Position numbers and translations under genes: made by a program
The notes under the pieces: generated by a model
Databases searched by the model: none
What the model saw: the letters and a program-made list of their open reading frames with translations, nothing else
What the model was told of the DNA's origin: nothing
Shown here: positions 43,146 through 51,721 of the stretch, piece by piece
Layout: every line of letters begins with the position of its first letter
Numbering within the stretch: the first letter of the stretch is position 1
Assembly (NCBI GenBank): GCA_009908505.1
Contig: JAAAPD010000017.1
Location: 1 to 64,000 of the forward strand
Direction of reading: 5' to 3'
From: Alphaproteobacteria bacterium
Lineage (GTDB): Bacteria; Pseudomonadota; Alphaproteobacteria; Rhodobacterales; Rhodobacteraceae
DNA length: 64,000 nt

Positions 43146-43906
43146 CACCCTGCCGTCCAGCCCCCGTCCACCAGAAGCGACGTGCCCGTAACCATGGCCG
43201 AGGCGGCGCCGGCCAGGTAGACCACGGCGCCCATGATATCCTCGACCTCGCCGACCCGGCCCAGCTTGATCTTGTCCTCGATCCACTTGACCCGGTCCGG
43301 ATTGTCGAAGGTCTGTTCCGTGAGTGGTGTCCGGATGAAGGTGGGACAGATCGCGTTGATGCGGATCCCGGCGCGGCCCCACTCGATCGCCATGGATTTC
43401 ACCATGCCGTCCAGCCCGTGCTTGGAGGCGGCATAGACCGCCCGATCGATTCCACCCACATGGGCCATCTGCGACGAGATATGGATGATCGAGCCGCCCT
43501 GCCCGGCCGCCCGCATGGCGCGTGCGGCCTCGGTGGACAGGAAATAGGCGCCGCGCAGGTTCACACCCATGACGGCATCGTAGTCCTCGGGGCGGGTCTC
43601 AAGCGCGGGGGAGTGGCGCGCCAGACCCGCAGCATTCACGACCACGTCGAAGGGCGCCCCGGCACAGGCGGCGCGGCACTCTTCGACATCGGCCACGTCA
43701 AGGGGCAGCGCCTCGGCCCGTAACCCCGCGCCGGTCATGCCGGCAACGGCGTCGGTCAGACGGTCCATGCCGCGCGCCGCGCAGACGACATGCGCCCCCG
43801 CCTCGGCCAGGGCCACGGCAGCACCCAGCCCGATGCCCGAGGACGCACCGGTGACCAGCGCGCGTTTGCCATCCAGCCGGAAGGACGGGGTGCGGGGCAG
43901 GTCCAT
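43145..43906 (-). CDS. short-chain dehydrogenase/reductase (SDR)
   Basis: A 253-residue classical SDR. The cofactor motif TGASSGIGLGAAVALAEAGA (about 17-36), DVVVNAAGLARH, the catalytic serine in IIHISSQMA and YAASKHGLD (Tyr-x-x-x-Lys) are intact. The C-terminus ending GTSLLVDGGWTAG is usual. It would oxidise or reduce a secondary alcohol/ketone with NAD(P). It overlaps the preceding SnoaL gene and following LacI gene by 1 bp each (TGATG), inside the leftward catabolic array. Confidence 0.92.
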   Translation of the reverse strand: MDLPRTPSFRLDGKRALVTGASSGIGLGAAVALAEAGAHVVCAARGMDRLTDAVAGMTGAGLRAEALPLDVADVEECRAACAGAPFDVVVNAAGLARHSPALETRPEDYDAVMGVNLRGAYFLSTEAARAMRAAGQGGSIIHISSQMAHVGGIDRAVYAASKHGLDGMVKSMAIEWGRAGIRINAICPTFIRTPLTEQTFDNPDRVKWIEDKIKLGRVGEVEDIMGAVVYLAGAASAMVTGTSLLVDGGWTAG

Positions 43907-44952
43907 CAGGCGTCCCCCACCGGAAAAGGCACCGAACCGGGCACCCGCGCCTTGTTGAATTCGCGCAGCCGGGCGAAGACATCGACGCCCAGTTGCCGGT
44001 AGGCGTCGAGGATATCCACCATCACCCAGTTTTCCCGGATTCGGCCGTTTTCCAGTCGCCAGAAATCGAGGCTCTTCATGGTGATCTTCTTATCCGAAGG
44101 CGCGATCCCCATCCAGCCGTCATGGCTGACCGTCTGGATCATGTTGGGCCAGCCCGTCACGGCGACGTAGTCGTTGTCGCCAAAGAAGTGATAGGTGATC
44201 TCGTCCACGTATTGGCCCCGGTCGGGCATGCCGTTCAGGAAGGGGATCTGGTGCCAGTTGCGGAACCCCGCGATGCCCCGGCCCGTGCCGATGCCGGCGG
44301 GGCCATACCAGGTCATCGTCTCGTGCCAGAAGCGCGGCATCTCCATCACCTCCGCACCGCCCTGGCTGGGATGGCGCTTCATGTGGTCCAGCATCTCGAC
44401 GATGATCCGCTGGCTCTCGCGGCTGCGGTCCTCGTCCCGCGCGGGTCGGATCAGCCCATCGCCCGAGGCCGGGCCGGGCACGCAGAATTCGCGCCCCAGC
44501 GACGGCGACATGGGCCAGGCCTTCGCCTGCATCATCACCTCGGGAATGTCCCAGAGCGCCTGGTATTCCACCACCTTGCCGTCGTCGAAGCGGTAGAATT
44601 CGTGGAACCGCATATGCGCCAGGTGACCCGTCGGCGGGATGTCCAGGAAGGGCGCGGCGAAGGTACCCATGAAATGCCCGCCACAGCCGACCCAGTCCCC
44701 GCCATGGTCATCGGTGCCGGCCATGACGATCCAGTCTCGGCGTTCCACGTCCGGCCAGGCGGCGCGCAGAACCGCCAGGGCCTGGTCGTGAAAGGCCTGC
44801 GGGCCCGTCATCTCGCCGAAGGGATGGGCCAGCTTGAACGCCGCGTCGGGCGCGCAGATCGCGTCCAGCGCGGCGCGGATGTCGCCAGCATCCCAGTCAT
44901 ATTGTGCGTATCGAAGCCGTTCCAGCGTGGCCTTGTTCGCTACGTGGGTCAT
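43906..44952 (-). CDS. tandem SnoaL-like (NTF2-fold) protein
   Basis: A 348-residue protein with two SnoaL-like domains. The first (about 15-150) includes [20 protein letters not shown] and [20 protein letters not shown]. The second (about 200-330) has [19 protein letters not shown] and ends [19 protein letters not shown] followed by QLGVDVF. That C-terminal block is nearly the same in the 178-residue relative at 46264-46800. The function is unknown; a cyclase, isomerase or dehydratase role is typical of the fold. It overlaps the HpsN-like gene by ATGA, so the two products are made together. Confidence 0.82.
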   Translation of the reverse strand: MTHVANKATLERLRYAQYDWDAGDIRAALDAICAPDAAFKLAHPFGEMTGPQAFHDQALAVLRAAWPDVERRDWIVMAGTDDHGGDWVGCGGHFMGTFAAPFLDIPPTGHLAHMRFHEFYRFDDGKVVEYQALWDIPEVMMQAKAWPMSPSLGREFCVPGPASGDGLIRPARDEDRSRESQRIIVEMLDHMKRHPSQGGAEVMEMPRFWHETMTWYGPAGIGTGRGIAGFRNWHQIPFLNGMPDRGQYVDEITYHFFGDNDYVAVTGWPNMIQTVSHDGWMGIAPSDKKITMKSLDFWRLENGRIRENWVMVDILDAYRQLGVDVFARLREFNKARVPGSVPFPVGDA

Positions 44953-46259
44953 TCCGCGGCCTCGCCATAGGGGACGTTCTTGCGGCCATAGCGGCGCACG
45001 CGGACATTGCATTGTTCGGCATGGCCGACGAAGCCTTCGAGCATGCACAGCCGCGAGCCATATTCGCCCACCATCGCGGCGGCCTCGTCGGTCGTGACCT
45101 TCTGGTAGCTGTGGGTTTTCAGGAACTTGCCCACCCAGAGCCCGCCGGTATAGCGGCCTGCCTTCTTGGTCGGCAGGGTGTGGTTGGTGCCGATGACCTT
45201 GTCGCCATTGGCCACGTTGGTGCGCGGCCCAAGGAACAGCGCGCCGTAGGAATGCATGTTCTCAAGGAACCAATCGTCGCGGTCGGTCATGACCTGCACG
45301 TGTTCGTAGGCCATGTCATTGGCCACCTGCAGCATCTCGTCATAGCTGTCACAGACGATCACGTCGCCGTAGTCCCGCCAGGACACGGCAGCGGTCTCGG
45401 CGGTGGGCAGGATGCCCAGCAGGCGGTCGATCTCGGAGAGCGTCTCTTCGGCCAGCTTGCGGCTGTTGGTGATCAGGCAGGCGGGGCTGTTATAGCCGTG
45501 CTCTGCCTGCCCCAGCAGATCGGTGGCGCAAAGCTCGGCATCGACGGTCTCGTCGGCGATCACCATGGTTTCGGTCGGCCCTGCGAAAAGGTCGATCCCG
45601 ACACGCCCGAAGAGCTGGCGCTTGGCCTCGGCGACGAAGGCGTTGCCCGGCCCGACAAGCATATGGACAGGGTCGAGGCTCTCGGTCCCGATGGCCATGG
45701 CGCCGACGGCCTGGATACCGCCCAGGCAGAGGATTTCATGCGCGCCGCCCATATGCATCGCGGCGACGATTGCCGGATGCGGCGCGCCGTCCACCGGCGG
45801 GGCCGAGGCCACGATGCGCGGCACCCCCGCGACGCTCGCCGTCAGCACCGACATATGCGCGCTGGCCACCATGGGGAACTTGCCGCCCGGCACGTAGCAG
45901 CCCACCGATTGCACGGGGATGTTCCTGTGCCCCAGGATCACGCCCGGCAGGGTCTCGACCTCGATATCCGTCATCGAGGCGCGCTGCGCCTCGGCGAAGC
46001 GGCGGATTTGGTCCTGCGCGAACTTGATGTCTTCCATCTCGCGCGCGGAGACCTTCTGCATCGCCGCCTCGATCTCGGATTGTGTCAGGCGGAAGCTCTC
46101 GGGCGTGTAGCCGTCGAATTTCTCTGACAGCTCGCGCACGGCCGCGTCGCCGCGTGTCTCGATGTCGCGCAGTGTGCTCTCCACGGCGGCGCGGACCTTG
46201 CTGTCATCCTCGACACGCTCGGCTTCGGGTTTGCTGGTTTTCAGGTGCTCGATACTCAT
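44949..46259 (-). CDS. histidinol-dehydrogenase-family alcohol dehydrogenase (HpsN-like)
   Basis: A 436-residue HisD-fold enzyme, clearly diverged from the biosynthetic HisD at 6653-7963. Zinc and catalytic residues are kept: Gln251 and His254 ([10 protein letters not shown]), Glu319-His320 (AYEHVQVM) and a C-terminal [13 protein letters not shown] histidine. QAEHGYNSP and the GTNHTLPT region resemble sulfopropanediol dehydrogenase HpsN, which oxidises dihydroxypropanesulfonate to sulfolactate. By analogy it may carry out a four-electron NAD-dependent oxidation of a primary alcohol to an acid. No other sulfonate genes are nearby, so the substrate may differ. Confidence 0.83.
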   Translation of the reverse strand: MSIEHLKTSKPEAERVEDDSKVRAAVESTLRDIETRGDAAVRELSEKFDGYTPESFRLTQSEIEAAMQKVSAREMEDIKFAQDQIRRFAEAQRASMTDIEVETLPGVILGHRNIPVQSVGCYVPGGKFPMVASAHMSVLTASVAGVPRIVASAPPVDGAPHPAIVAAMHMGGAHEILCLGGIQAVGAMAIGTESLDPVHMLVGPGNAFVAEAKRQLFGRVGIDLFAGPTETMVIADETVDAELCATDLLGQAEHGYNSPACLITNSRKLAEETLSEIDRLLGILPTAETAAVSWRDYGDVIVCDSYDEMLQVANDMAYEHVQVMTDRDDWFLENMHSYGALFLGPRTNVANGDKVIGTNHTLPTKKAGRYTGGLWVGKFLKTHSYQKVTTDEAAAMVGEYGSRLCMLEGFVGHAEQCNVRVRRYGRKNVPYGEAAE

Positions 46260-46263
46260 GGCT

Positions 46264-46800
46264 TCATCCTTCTGTTGCGGGCCGCGGCGGGGTCTTCTCG
46301 CCGCGGTCAAAACTCTCCCACCCCTCGCCACCGAAAACATCGGTGCCGAGCTGTGCCAATACATGCGGGAAATCGACCATCACCCAGTTGTCGGTGATCT
46401 TGCCGTCCTCCACTTTCCAGAAATCCATGTAACGGATTTCCACGCGCTTGCCGGTCGGGGCGATCCCCATAAAATCGCCCGAATGCGTTGCCTCCTGCCG
46501 TCCAAAGGCGGCGGCCCATTCGCCCATGAAAAGCCGCGCCTCGTCCACGCAGACCTTGTCGGAAAAGGCCGCCTGGAAAGGGCGTTGCCAATTGTCCTGG
46601 AATGCGCGCAGGCCGTGTTTCGTCCCGCAGCCCTGATTGCCCATCCAGCGGAAACTGTCGGCAAAGAACTGGCCGATGTCATCGACGCGGTGATCGTTCA
46701 GGCCATCGACCATGCCTTCGATCACGGCGCGGGTTTCGTCTGTCTTGCTCATATCCGTGTCGCGGGTCAGCACGGCCTGGTCCGGGCGGGCGCCTTTCAT
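46264..46800 (-). CDS. single-domain SnoaL-like protein
   Basis: A 178-residue NTF2/SnoaL-fold protein, corresponding to one domain of the larger paralogues nearby. The segment [22 protein letters not shown] and the C-terminal [19 protein letters not shown] then QLGTDVF identify the relationship. The start at 46800 was used; Met17 (46752) would give a more typical N-terminus and is an alternative. It lies 4 bp before the HpsN-like gene and after a strong hairpin that closes the ABC-transporter genes. Confidence 0.8.
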   Translation of the reverse strand: MKGARPDQAVLTRDTDMSKTDETRAVIEGMVDGLNDHRVDDIGQFFADSFRWMGNQGCGTKHGLRAFQDNWQRPFQAAFSDKVCVDEARLFMGEWAAAFGRQEATHSGDFMGIAPTGKRVEIRYMDFWKVEDGKITDNWVMVDFPHVLAQLGTDVFGGEGWESFDRGEKTPPRPATEG

Positions 46801-46869
46801 GGGGGTGTCCTGTCATGTCGGGTTGGAGGGGGCGTGGCGTGTGATGCCCCGCTCCGACAGGAAATCCCG

Positions 46870-46896
46870 CGGCATCCGGTTCAGCGCCGGATGCCG
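46870..46896 (-). terminator. strong hairpin after the permease genes
   Basis: CGGCATCCGG (46870-46879) pairs perfectly with CCGGATGCCG (46887-46896) around a 7-nt loop, between the MalG-type stop and the SnoaL start. There is no T run. It likely lowers read-through from the transporter genes into the enzyme genes, or protects the transporter mRNA end. Confidence 0.5.
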
Positions 46897-46925
46897 GGCG
46901 CAGGCGCTATGACGGAAGGCGCGGC

Positions 46926-48080
46926 TCATCCCTTCACTGCCCCCGCGGTCAGCCCGCTGACGATCTGGCGCTGGAAGACCATGACCAGAAGGAAGAGCGG
47001 CGCAGTGATCGACACGGCGGCGGCCACGGCGACCACCTGGTCGGTGGTCGTGGTCTCGCGGTTGAACATGCCCGCGATGGCCGGAACCATGGTCTGGTTC
47101 GACGCGTCCAGCAGCAGCGAGGTCACCAGGAAGTCGTTATAGGCCAAGAGGAAGCTGAACAGCCCTGTGGTGATGACGCCGGGCCACATGACCGGCATGA
47201 TGACCAGCCGGAACGCCTTGAAATGCGAACAGCCATCGACGCGCGCGGCCTCGTCCAGGTCGGCGGGGATATTGGCGAAGAAGCTGCGCAGCATCCAGAT
47301 GGTGAAGGGCTGGTTGATCGCCACCAGCACGGCGATCACCGCCGCGGGCTTGCCATAGAGCGTGGGCGCGTTCTCGCCCAAGATCGGGGACAGCCATTCG
47401 GCCGAGTTGATGAAGACCGGCAGGTAGCCCGCGACCAGCACCGAATGCGGCAGGGCGCGGAAGATGAGCGCGACGATCAGGATCCAGAAGGCCAGTGTCG
47501 AGCCTGACCGGGCGATCCCGTAGCCGGCCAGCGTGCCCACCGACAGCGAGATCGTCACGACCCCGGCGGTCACGATCAGCGAGTTCTTGAAGTTGTTCGA
47601 AAAGCCGCGATCGATCCAGACGGTCTCGTAATGCTCCGTCGTGGCCCCGATGATATCGCGCCCCAGCGGGCCGACGAGCGGGTTCAGAAAATCACTCACA
47701 AGCGGCAGCAGCCCAAAGAAGGCGAGCACGAAGCCGACGCCGATCAGCGCCGAGGCCACGACCCAGCCGAGGGCGACAAAGCCGCCGGGGCTGTATTGGG
47801 CCACGAGCGCGGGCACGCGGCGCATGGTGATCCGCGCGGTCAGCCAGACCACCGCGAGCGCCAGCACGATCTCGAGGATCGACCAGCCGGAGCCCCCGGC
47901 GCGCGTGGCGGGCCCGAATATCACGTTGAACGGGTTGGCATCAAAGGCATCCACCGGCGATTTGAAGCTCATCACCGTGATCCAGAAGATCGGGAAGGCG
48001 GCGATCACGCACCAGACGGCCAGAAAGGTTCCCGAGACGATCTTCAGCGAGGCGGGTTGGCGCAAGGCTTTGGCAGTCAT
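46926..48080 (-). CDS. carbohydrate-type ABC permease (MalG-like) with a two-helix insertion
   Basis: A 384-residue inner-membrane permease of the MalG/UgpE type. The EAA coupling motif DEAARVDGCSHFKAFRLVIMP, which contacts the ATPase, is intact. Normal members have about 280-300 residues. Here the first periplasmic loop after SFKSPVDAFDANPF is interrupted by about 90 residues (roughly 59-146) containing two extra hydrophobic segments (ILEIVLALAVVWLTARI; LGWVVASALIGVGFVLAFFG). The family sequence then resumes at TTEHYETVWIDRGFSNNF. It overlaps its partner permease gene by 1 bp (TGATG). Confidence 0.9.
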   Translation of the reverse strand: MTAKALRQPASLKIVSGTFLAVWCVIAAFPIFWITVMSFKSPVDAFDANPFNVIFGPATRAGGSGWSILEIVLALAVVWLTARITMRRVPALVAQYSPGGFVALGWVVASALIGVGFVLAFFGLLPLVSDFLNPLVGPLGRDIIGATTEHYETVWIDRGFSNNFKNSLIVTAGVVTISLSVGTLAGYGIARSGSTLAFWILIVALIFRALPHSVLVAGYLPVFINSAEWLSPILGENAPTLYGKPAAVIAVLVAINQPFTIWMLRSFFANIPADLDEAARVDGCSHFKAFRLVIMPVMWPGVITTGLFSFLLAYNDFLVTSLLLDASNQTMVPAIAGMFNRETTTTDQVVAVAAAVSITAPLFLLVMVFQRQIVSGLTAGAVKG

Positions 48081-49102
48081 CAGTGTGTCCCCTTGTGGTC
48101 ACGCCACGTGCGCTTGAGCAAGGGCACGAGCAGGATGGCGATGCCGATCATCGTCAGCATGGCCGAGGCCGACGCGCGCGAGATCGAACGGTTCCCGGCC
48201 TGGTCGGGTTTGAGGAAGTCATAGGTCAGCCATTGCAGCGAGATCACGTGCCCCTCTGCGCGGAAGCCGACGACCTCTTCGAAGACGCGGTAGGCATCCA
48301 TCAGGTGGATCATCGCGACGAAGATGATGAGCGGCGCGAGATGCGGGATGATGATCAGCCGCAGCCGCTGCCAGCGGCTGGCCCCGTCGATCACCGCGCT
48401 TTCCAGGCTGTCCTGGTTCACCGTCTGAAGCCCGGCATAGAAGATGATCGCCGCAAAGGGCGCCACGTGCCAGACGCGGTAGACCATCATCAGAAGCTCG
48501 ATGGTCCAGGCCTGGGCGAAGAGCGCGAGATCCTGTTCCAGCCACCATTCGAGCAGCGCGGTCAGGATCCCGTCGCCGCGAAACAGCCAGTTGATCGACA
48601 GCGCGCCGATCACCGGCGTGATGATGAAGGGCAGAAGCGAGATAAAGATCACCGGCCCGCGTATGAATTGCGAGGCGTTGTTGATCACCATGGCAATGCC
48701 GATCCCGAAGCCGACCACCAGCGGCAGCGTGATGAGGGTGAACATCACGGTAAAGCGCAGCGCCGCCCAGAAGTCGATATTCTGCAGGCCGGTCCAGGAG
48801 CCGGACGAGACCGCCTCCCAGAAGCGGTCCATCTCGAGCACGTTGCGATAGGTCTGAAGACCCACGAACTCCGTCTGCCGCATGATCTCGCCGTCCTCGT
48901 TCAGAACGGGGCGCGTCTCCATCTCGGTGGTGCAGGTCTGCTCCAGGAAACCGGCGGTGCAGCTTTCGACCTCGACGGTTTCGTAGATCGGCTGCGTGAC
49001 GTTGAAACTGTTCCAGAAGACCGACAGCAGCGGGAAGGCGATGAACAGCAGCATCATGAAGATGGAGGGGCCGACGAAGGCGGCGAAGACTTTGGGCTTC
49101 AT
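48080..49102 (-). CDS. carbohydrate-type ABC permease (MalF-like)
   Basis: A 340-residue permease, partner of the MalG-type subunit. The EAA motif is LESAVIDGASRWQRLRLIIIP. After the first helix a periplasmic loop of about 55 residues (about 33-88) contains two cysteines (ESCTAGFLEQTC) that could form a disulfide, an addition absent from most sugar permeases. About six membrane helices follow. The import system is binding protein 49269-50477, ATPase 50544-51593 and these two permeases. Confidence 0.9.
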   Translation of the reverse strand: MKPKVFAAFVGPSIFMMLLFIAFPLLSVFWNSFNVTQPIYETVEVESCTAGFLEQTCTTEMETRPVLNEDGEIMRQTEFVGLQTYRNVLEMDRFWEAVSSGSWTGLQNIDFWAALRFTVMFTLITLPLVVGFGIGIAMVINNASQFIRGPVIFISLLPFIITPVIGALSINWLFRGDGILTALLEWWLEQDLALFAQAWTIELLMMVYRVWHVAPFAAIIFYAGLQTVNQDSLESAVIDGASRWQRLRLIIIPHLAPLIIFVAMIHLMDAYRVFEEVVGFRAEGHVISLQWLTYDFLKPDQAGNRSISRASASAMLTMIGIAILLVPLLKRTWRDHKGTH

Positions 49103-49230
49103 GGTGTCTCTCCCGTGTTGGGCGCGTGGCCCGGCGTAGCGGATGGCCTTGTCGGCTTGTCCGAGGCGGTCCTTGGCAGGGGCCGCCCGGGGCAGGCCGC
49201 GAAACGGGCCAGTAAGGGCCCGGGGGAAGC

Positions 49231-49254
49231 GGGGCCGCGCTTGGCGGCGGCCCC
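49231..49254 (-). other. hairpin between binding-protein and permease genes
   Basis: GGGGCCGC (49231-49238) pairs with GCGGCCCC (49247-49254), loop 8 nt, shortly after the binding-protein stop. Such intercistronic hairpins commonly keep periplasmic binding-protein mRNA more abundant than permease mRNA. Confidence 0.5.
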
Positions 49255-49268
49255 GTCCGGTCCTTGCC

Positions 49269-50477
49269 TCAGTCGATGAGGCCGGCCTCCTTGGCGGAGG
49301 TCATGTAGGCGGCCTCGATATCGGCCAGCGTGGTTTCGGCATCCTTGTCGCCATTGAGATAGGCGGCGATCCCGTTGCCCAGCACGCTGTGCATGATGCC
49401 CATGGCCGAAGAGGCGGGGTAGGGCCGCGCGCCATTGGCGGCGGTCGCGGCGGCTCCTGCGGCGATCTCGCCCGGCTCGTAGCCATCGACCAGCCAGACG
49501 GCGGCCTCGGGGTTGGCCTGCACCATTTCGGTGTCCATGCCTTCCATGGCCACGCGGAAGGCGGCCTCGGCCTCTTCATCGGTGATGTTGGCGGCGATCA
49601 CGATACCGTCCCACCAGATCGAGGAGACGGGCGCCTCGGGACCCATCGGCGCCGAGGCCATCGTGACCTTGCCCACGACCTGGCTTTCCTCGGGGTCGTT
49701 CATCGCGCCCGCGCGGCTGGCCCAGAGGTTCGCCATGGCGATCTGGCCCTGCTGGAACTGCTGCTGGACATAGGTGGAATCCGACGCGAGATACTCGGGG
49801 TCGAGATACTCGGTCGTCGCCTTGAGTTGTTCCAGCGAGGCGAGACCCTTCTCGTTGTTGATGGTGGGCATGTTATTGTCATCGACGAAGGTGCCGCCAT
49901 GCGCGAGGAACATGTTGACGAATTCCTCGCCGAGGTTCCAGCCGGACTTGAATGTGCCGCCCAGCGGGTATTGCACCACGTCCGCCTCTTCGATGACGGC
50001 GGCCGCTTCGAGGTATTCGTCATAGGTGGTGGGCGCCTCCAGATCGAGCTCCTCGAAGATGTCCGTGCGATACATCAGGTGCTGGTTGTTCACCATCATG
50101 GCGACCGCCATGATGTCGCCGTCCACCGTGATGAGCTGGTTGGGCTTGAGGTGCTGGCCGTGCTTCTCGACGAGGTCATTGAGCGGGCGAATCGTGCCCG
50201 CGTTGAGCAGCGGGATCATGGTCGAGTTCGACACGCCGCCGATATGATAGAGCGAGGGCTCGGCCGCGAAGGCCTCGGGCTGCTTCTCGCGGAATTCCTG
50301 GTCCAGGTTGGCTTCGAAATTGCCGCATTCGGCCATGGCGTCGGTCACGGCCTTCCAAGCCTCGAAGCCGGCGGTCAGCGAACGCAGCTCGGTGGTGTTT
50401 TCGAAGGCACACTCCGCTGCGGCCACGCTGCCCGCGACGCTCAGCGCCCCTGCCATCAGGATGGTCTTGAGTTTCAT
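49269..50477 (-). CDS. ABC transporter periplasmic binding protein (family 1)
   Basis: A 402-residue extracellular binding protein of the sugar/polyol (MalE-UgpB) class. Residues 1-20 form a signal peptide (MAGALSVAGSVAAA). The mature chain has NLDQEFREKQPEAF, YRTDIFEELDLEAPTTYDEYL and APMGPEAPVSSIWWDG, the hinge and binding regions. Ligands of close relatives are sugars, polyols or glycerol-phosphate compounds; the sequence does not tell which. It lies between the ATPase and permease genes on the same strand. Confidence 0.9.
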   Translation of the reverse strand: MKLKTILMAGALSVAGSVAAAECAFENTTELRSLTAGFEAWKAVTDAMAECGNFEANLDQEFREKQPEAFAAEPSLYHIGGVSNSTMIPLLNAGTIRPLNDLVEKHGQHLKPNQLITVDGDIMAVAMMVNNQHLMYRTDIFEELDLEAPTTYDEYLEAAAVIEEADVVQYPLGGTFKSGWNLGEEFVNMFLAHGGTFVDDNNMPTINNEKGLASLEQLKATTEYLDPEYLASDSTYVQQQFQQGQIAMANLWASRAGAMNDPEESQVVGKVTMASAPMGPEAPVSSIWWDGIVIAANITDEEAEAAFRVAMEGMDTEMVQANPEAAVWLVDGYEPGEIAAGAAATAANGARPYPASSAMGIMHSVLGNGIAAYLNGDKDAETTLADIEAAYMTSAKEAGLID

Positions 50478-50543
50478 GAGATGTCTCTCCCTGTGGTTGG
50501 TTGCGGGCTGCCCTGCAGTCGCAGCCCGGTCGAAAAGGGGTCT

Positions 50544-51593
50544 TCAGCCCCCGATACGCTCACCCGTTTCGGCGTCGAACAGGTGGCAATGCTCTTGCGG
50601 GACATGGATCGAGACCATGTCCCCGATTTCCGCGCGGAACGTCTTGTCGGCCTTGGCCGAGACCAGCGCGCCGCCGATGCGGACGCTGACCATGGTGGCA
50701 TCGCCCAGCAATTCCAGCGTGTAGATCGGCGCGGTTATTGCGCCGCCCTCGTCGCGCACCTCGGCGTCCTCGGCCCGAAAGCCCAGCGTCACCGGCCCGT
50801 CAGCCGCGCCCAGCCCGGAAATCTCTGTCTTGTCGGTGGTAAATGTGCCGCCCTTGCAATGCCCTTCGAGCAGGTTCATGGCCGGGGAGCCGATGAAGCT
50901 GGCCACGAAGGTATTTGCGGGCCGGTCGTAGATCTCGGTCGGGCTGCCGACCTGCTGGACCACGCCGCGCTCCATGACGACCACGCGGTCGGCCAGCGTC
51001 ATGGCCTCGATCTGGTCATGGGTGACATAGATCGTCGTCGTCGATAGCTCGTGGCTGAGGTTCTTGATCTGCGCCCGGGTGCTGACCCGCAGCTTGGCGT
51101 CCAGGTTCGACAGCGGTTCGTCCATCAGGAACACGTTGGGTTCACGCACGATGGCGCGGGCTAGGGCAACGCGCTGGCGCTGGCCGCCCGACAGCTCGGA
51201 TGGCTTGCGATGCAAAAAATCGTCCAGTTCCACCATGGCGCTGGCGCGCATGACCCGTTCCTCGTGTTGGGCCGGGTCCGTGCCGCGCACCCGCAGCGGA
51301 AAGCGGATGTTCTCGTAGACGTTCAGGTTGGGATAGAGCGCATAGCTCTGGAACACCATGGCCACGTCGCGATCCTTGGGTTCCAGGTCGTTGATCACCC
51401 GGCCGTCGACCGTGATTTCCCCGTCGGAGGGGTCTTCCAGACCGGCGATCATCCGCATTGTCGTGGTCTTGCCGCAGCCCGAGGGGCCAAGCAACACCAG
51501 GAATTCGCGATCCGCGATGGTCAAGTCGAAATTGTCGACACCGACGAAAGAGCCCCAGCGTTTCGACACGCTGCGCAACTGGATTTCGGCCAT
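50544..51593 (-). CDS. ABC transporter ATP-binding protein (MalK/UgpC type)
   Basis: A 349-residue ATPase of the MalK/UgpC branch. Walker A GPSGCGKTT, signature LSGGQRQR, Walker B VFLMDEPLSNLDAK and the switch histidine (IYVTHDQIEAM) are intact. The C-terminal 110 residues form the TOBE/OB regulatory domain (VTLGFRAEDAEV). It is the first gene of the leftward array; its ATG lies 34 bp from the LacI-type operator, which would control the whole import system. Confidence 0.94.
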   Translation of the reverse strand: MAEIQLRSVSKRWGSFVGVDNFDLTIADREFLVLLGPSGCGKTTTMRMIAGLEDPSDGEITVDGRVINDLEPKDRDVAMVFQSYALYPNLNVYENIRFPLRVRGTDPAQHEERVMRASAMVELDDFLHRKPSELSGGQRQRVALARAIVREPNVFLMDEPLSNLDAKLRVSTRAQIKNLSHELSTTTIYVTHDQIEAMTLADRVVVMERGVVQQVGSPTEIYDRPANTFVASFIGSPAMNLLEGHCKGGTFTTDKTEISGLGAADGPVTLGFRAEDAEVRDEGGAITAPIYTLELLGDATMVSVRIGGALVSAKADKTFRAEIGDMVSIHVPQEHCHLFDAETGERIGG

Positions 51594-51626
51594 CGGGCCA
51601 CCTCCCCTGTGAGTTCACGCATTTTT

Positions 51627-51642
51627 TTGCATACGTTTGCAA
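51627..51642. promoter_or_regulatory. LacI-type operator in the divergent control region
   Basis: TTGCATACGTTTGCAA is a 16-bp dyad with a central CG and one mismatched pair, the classic form of LacI/GalR-family operators. It is the only such site I saw in the locus and lies between the ATPase gene (leftward) and a SnoaL gene (rightward). On the plus strand TTGCAT (51627-51632) and TAGACT (51649-51654) could be -35 and -10 boxes with a 16-bp spacer, so binding would block this promoter. Confidence 0.72.
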
Positions 51643-51721
51643 GAAGGCTAGACTCCACTGGAACGATTGGGCAAGCTATTTTTGCAATCCCATGCAGCAA
51701 TCGGGGTAAGGCACGGGCAAA

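Noticed and set aside
49143-51047. A 634-codon open frame on the plus strand
   Set aside because: It runs across the opposite strand of the binding-protein and ATPase genes with repetitive Gly/His/Asp composition, and shows no domain.
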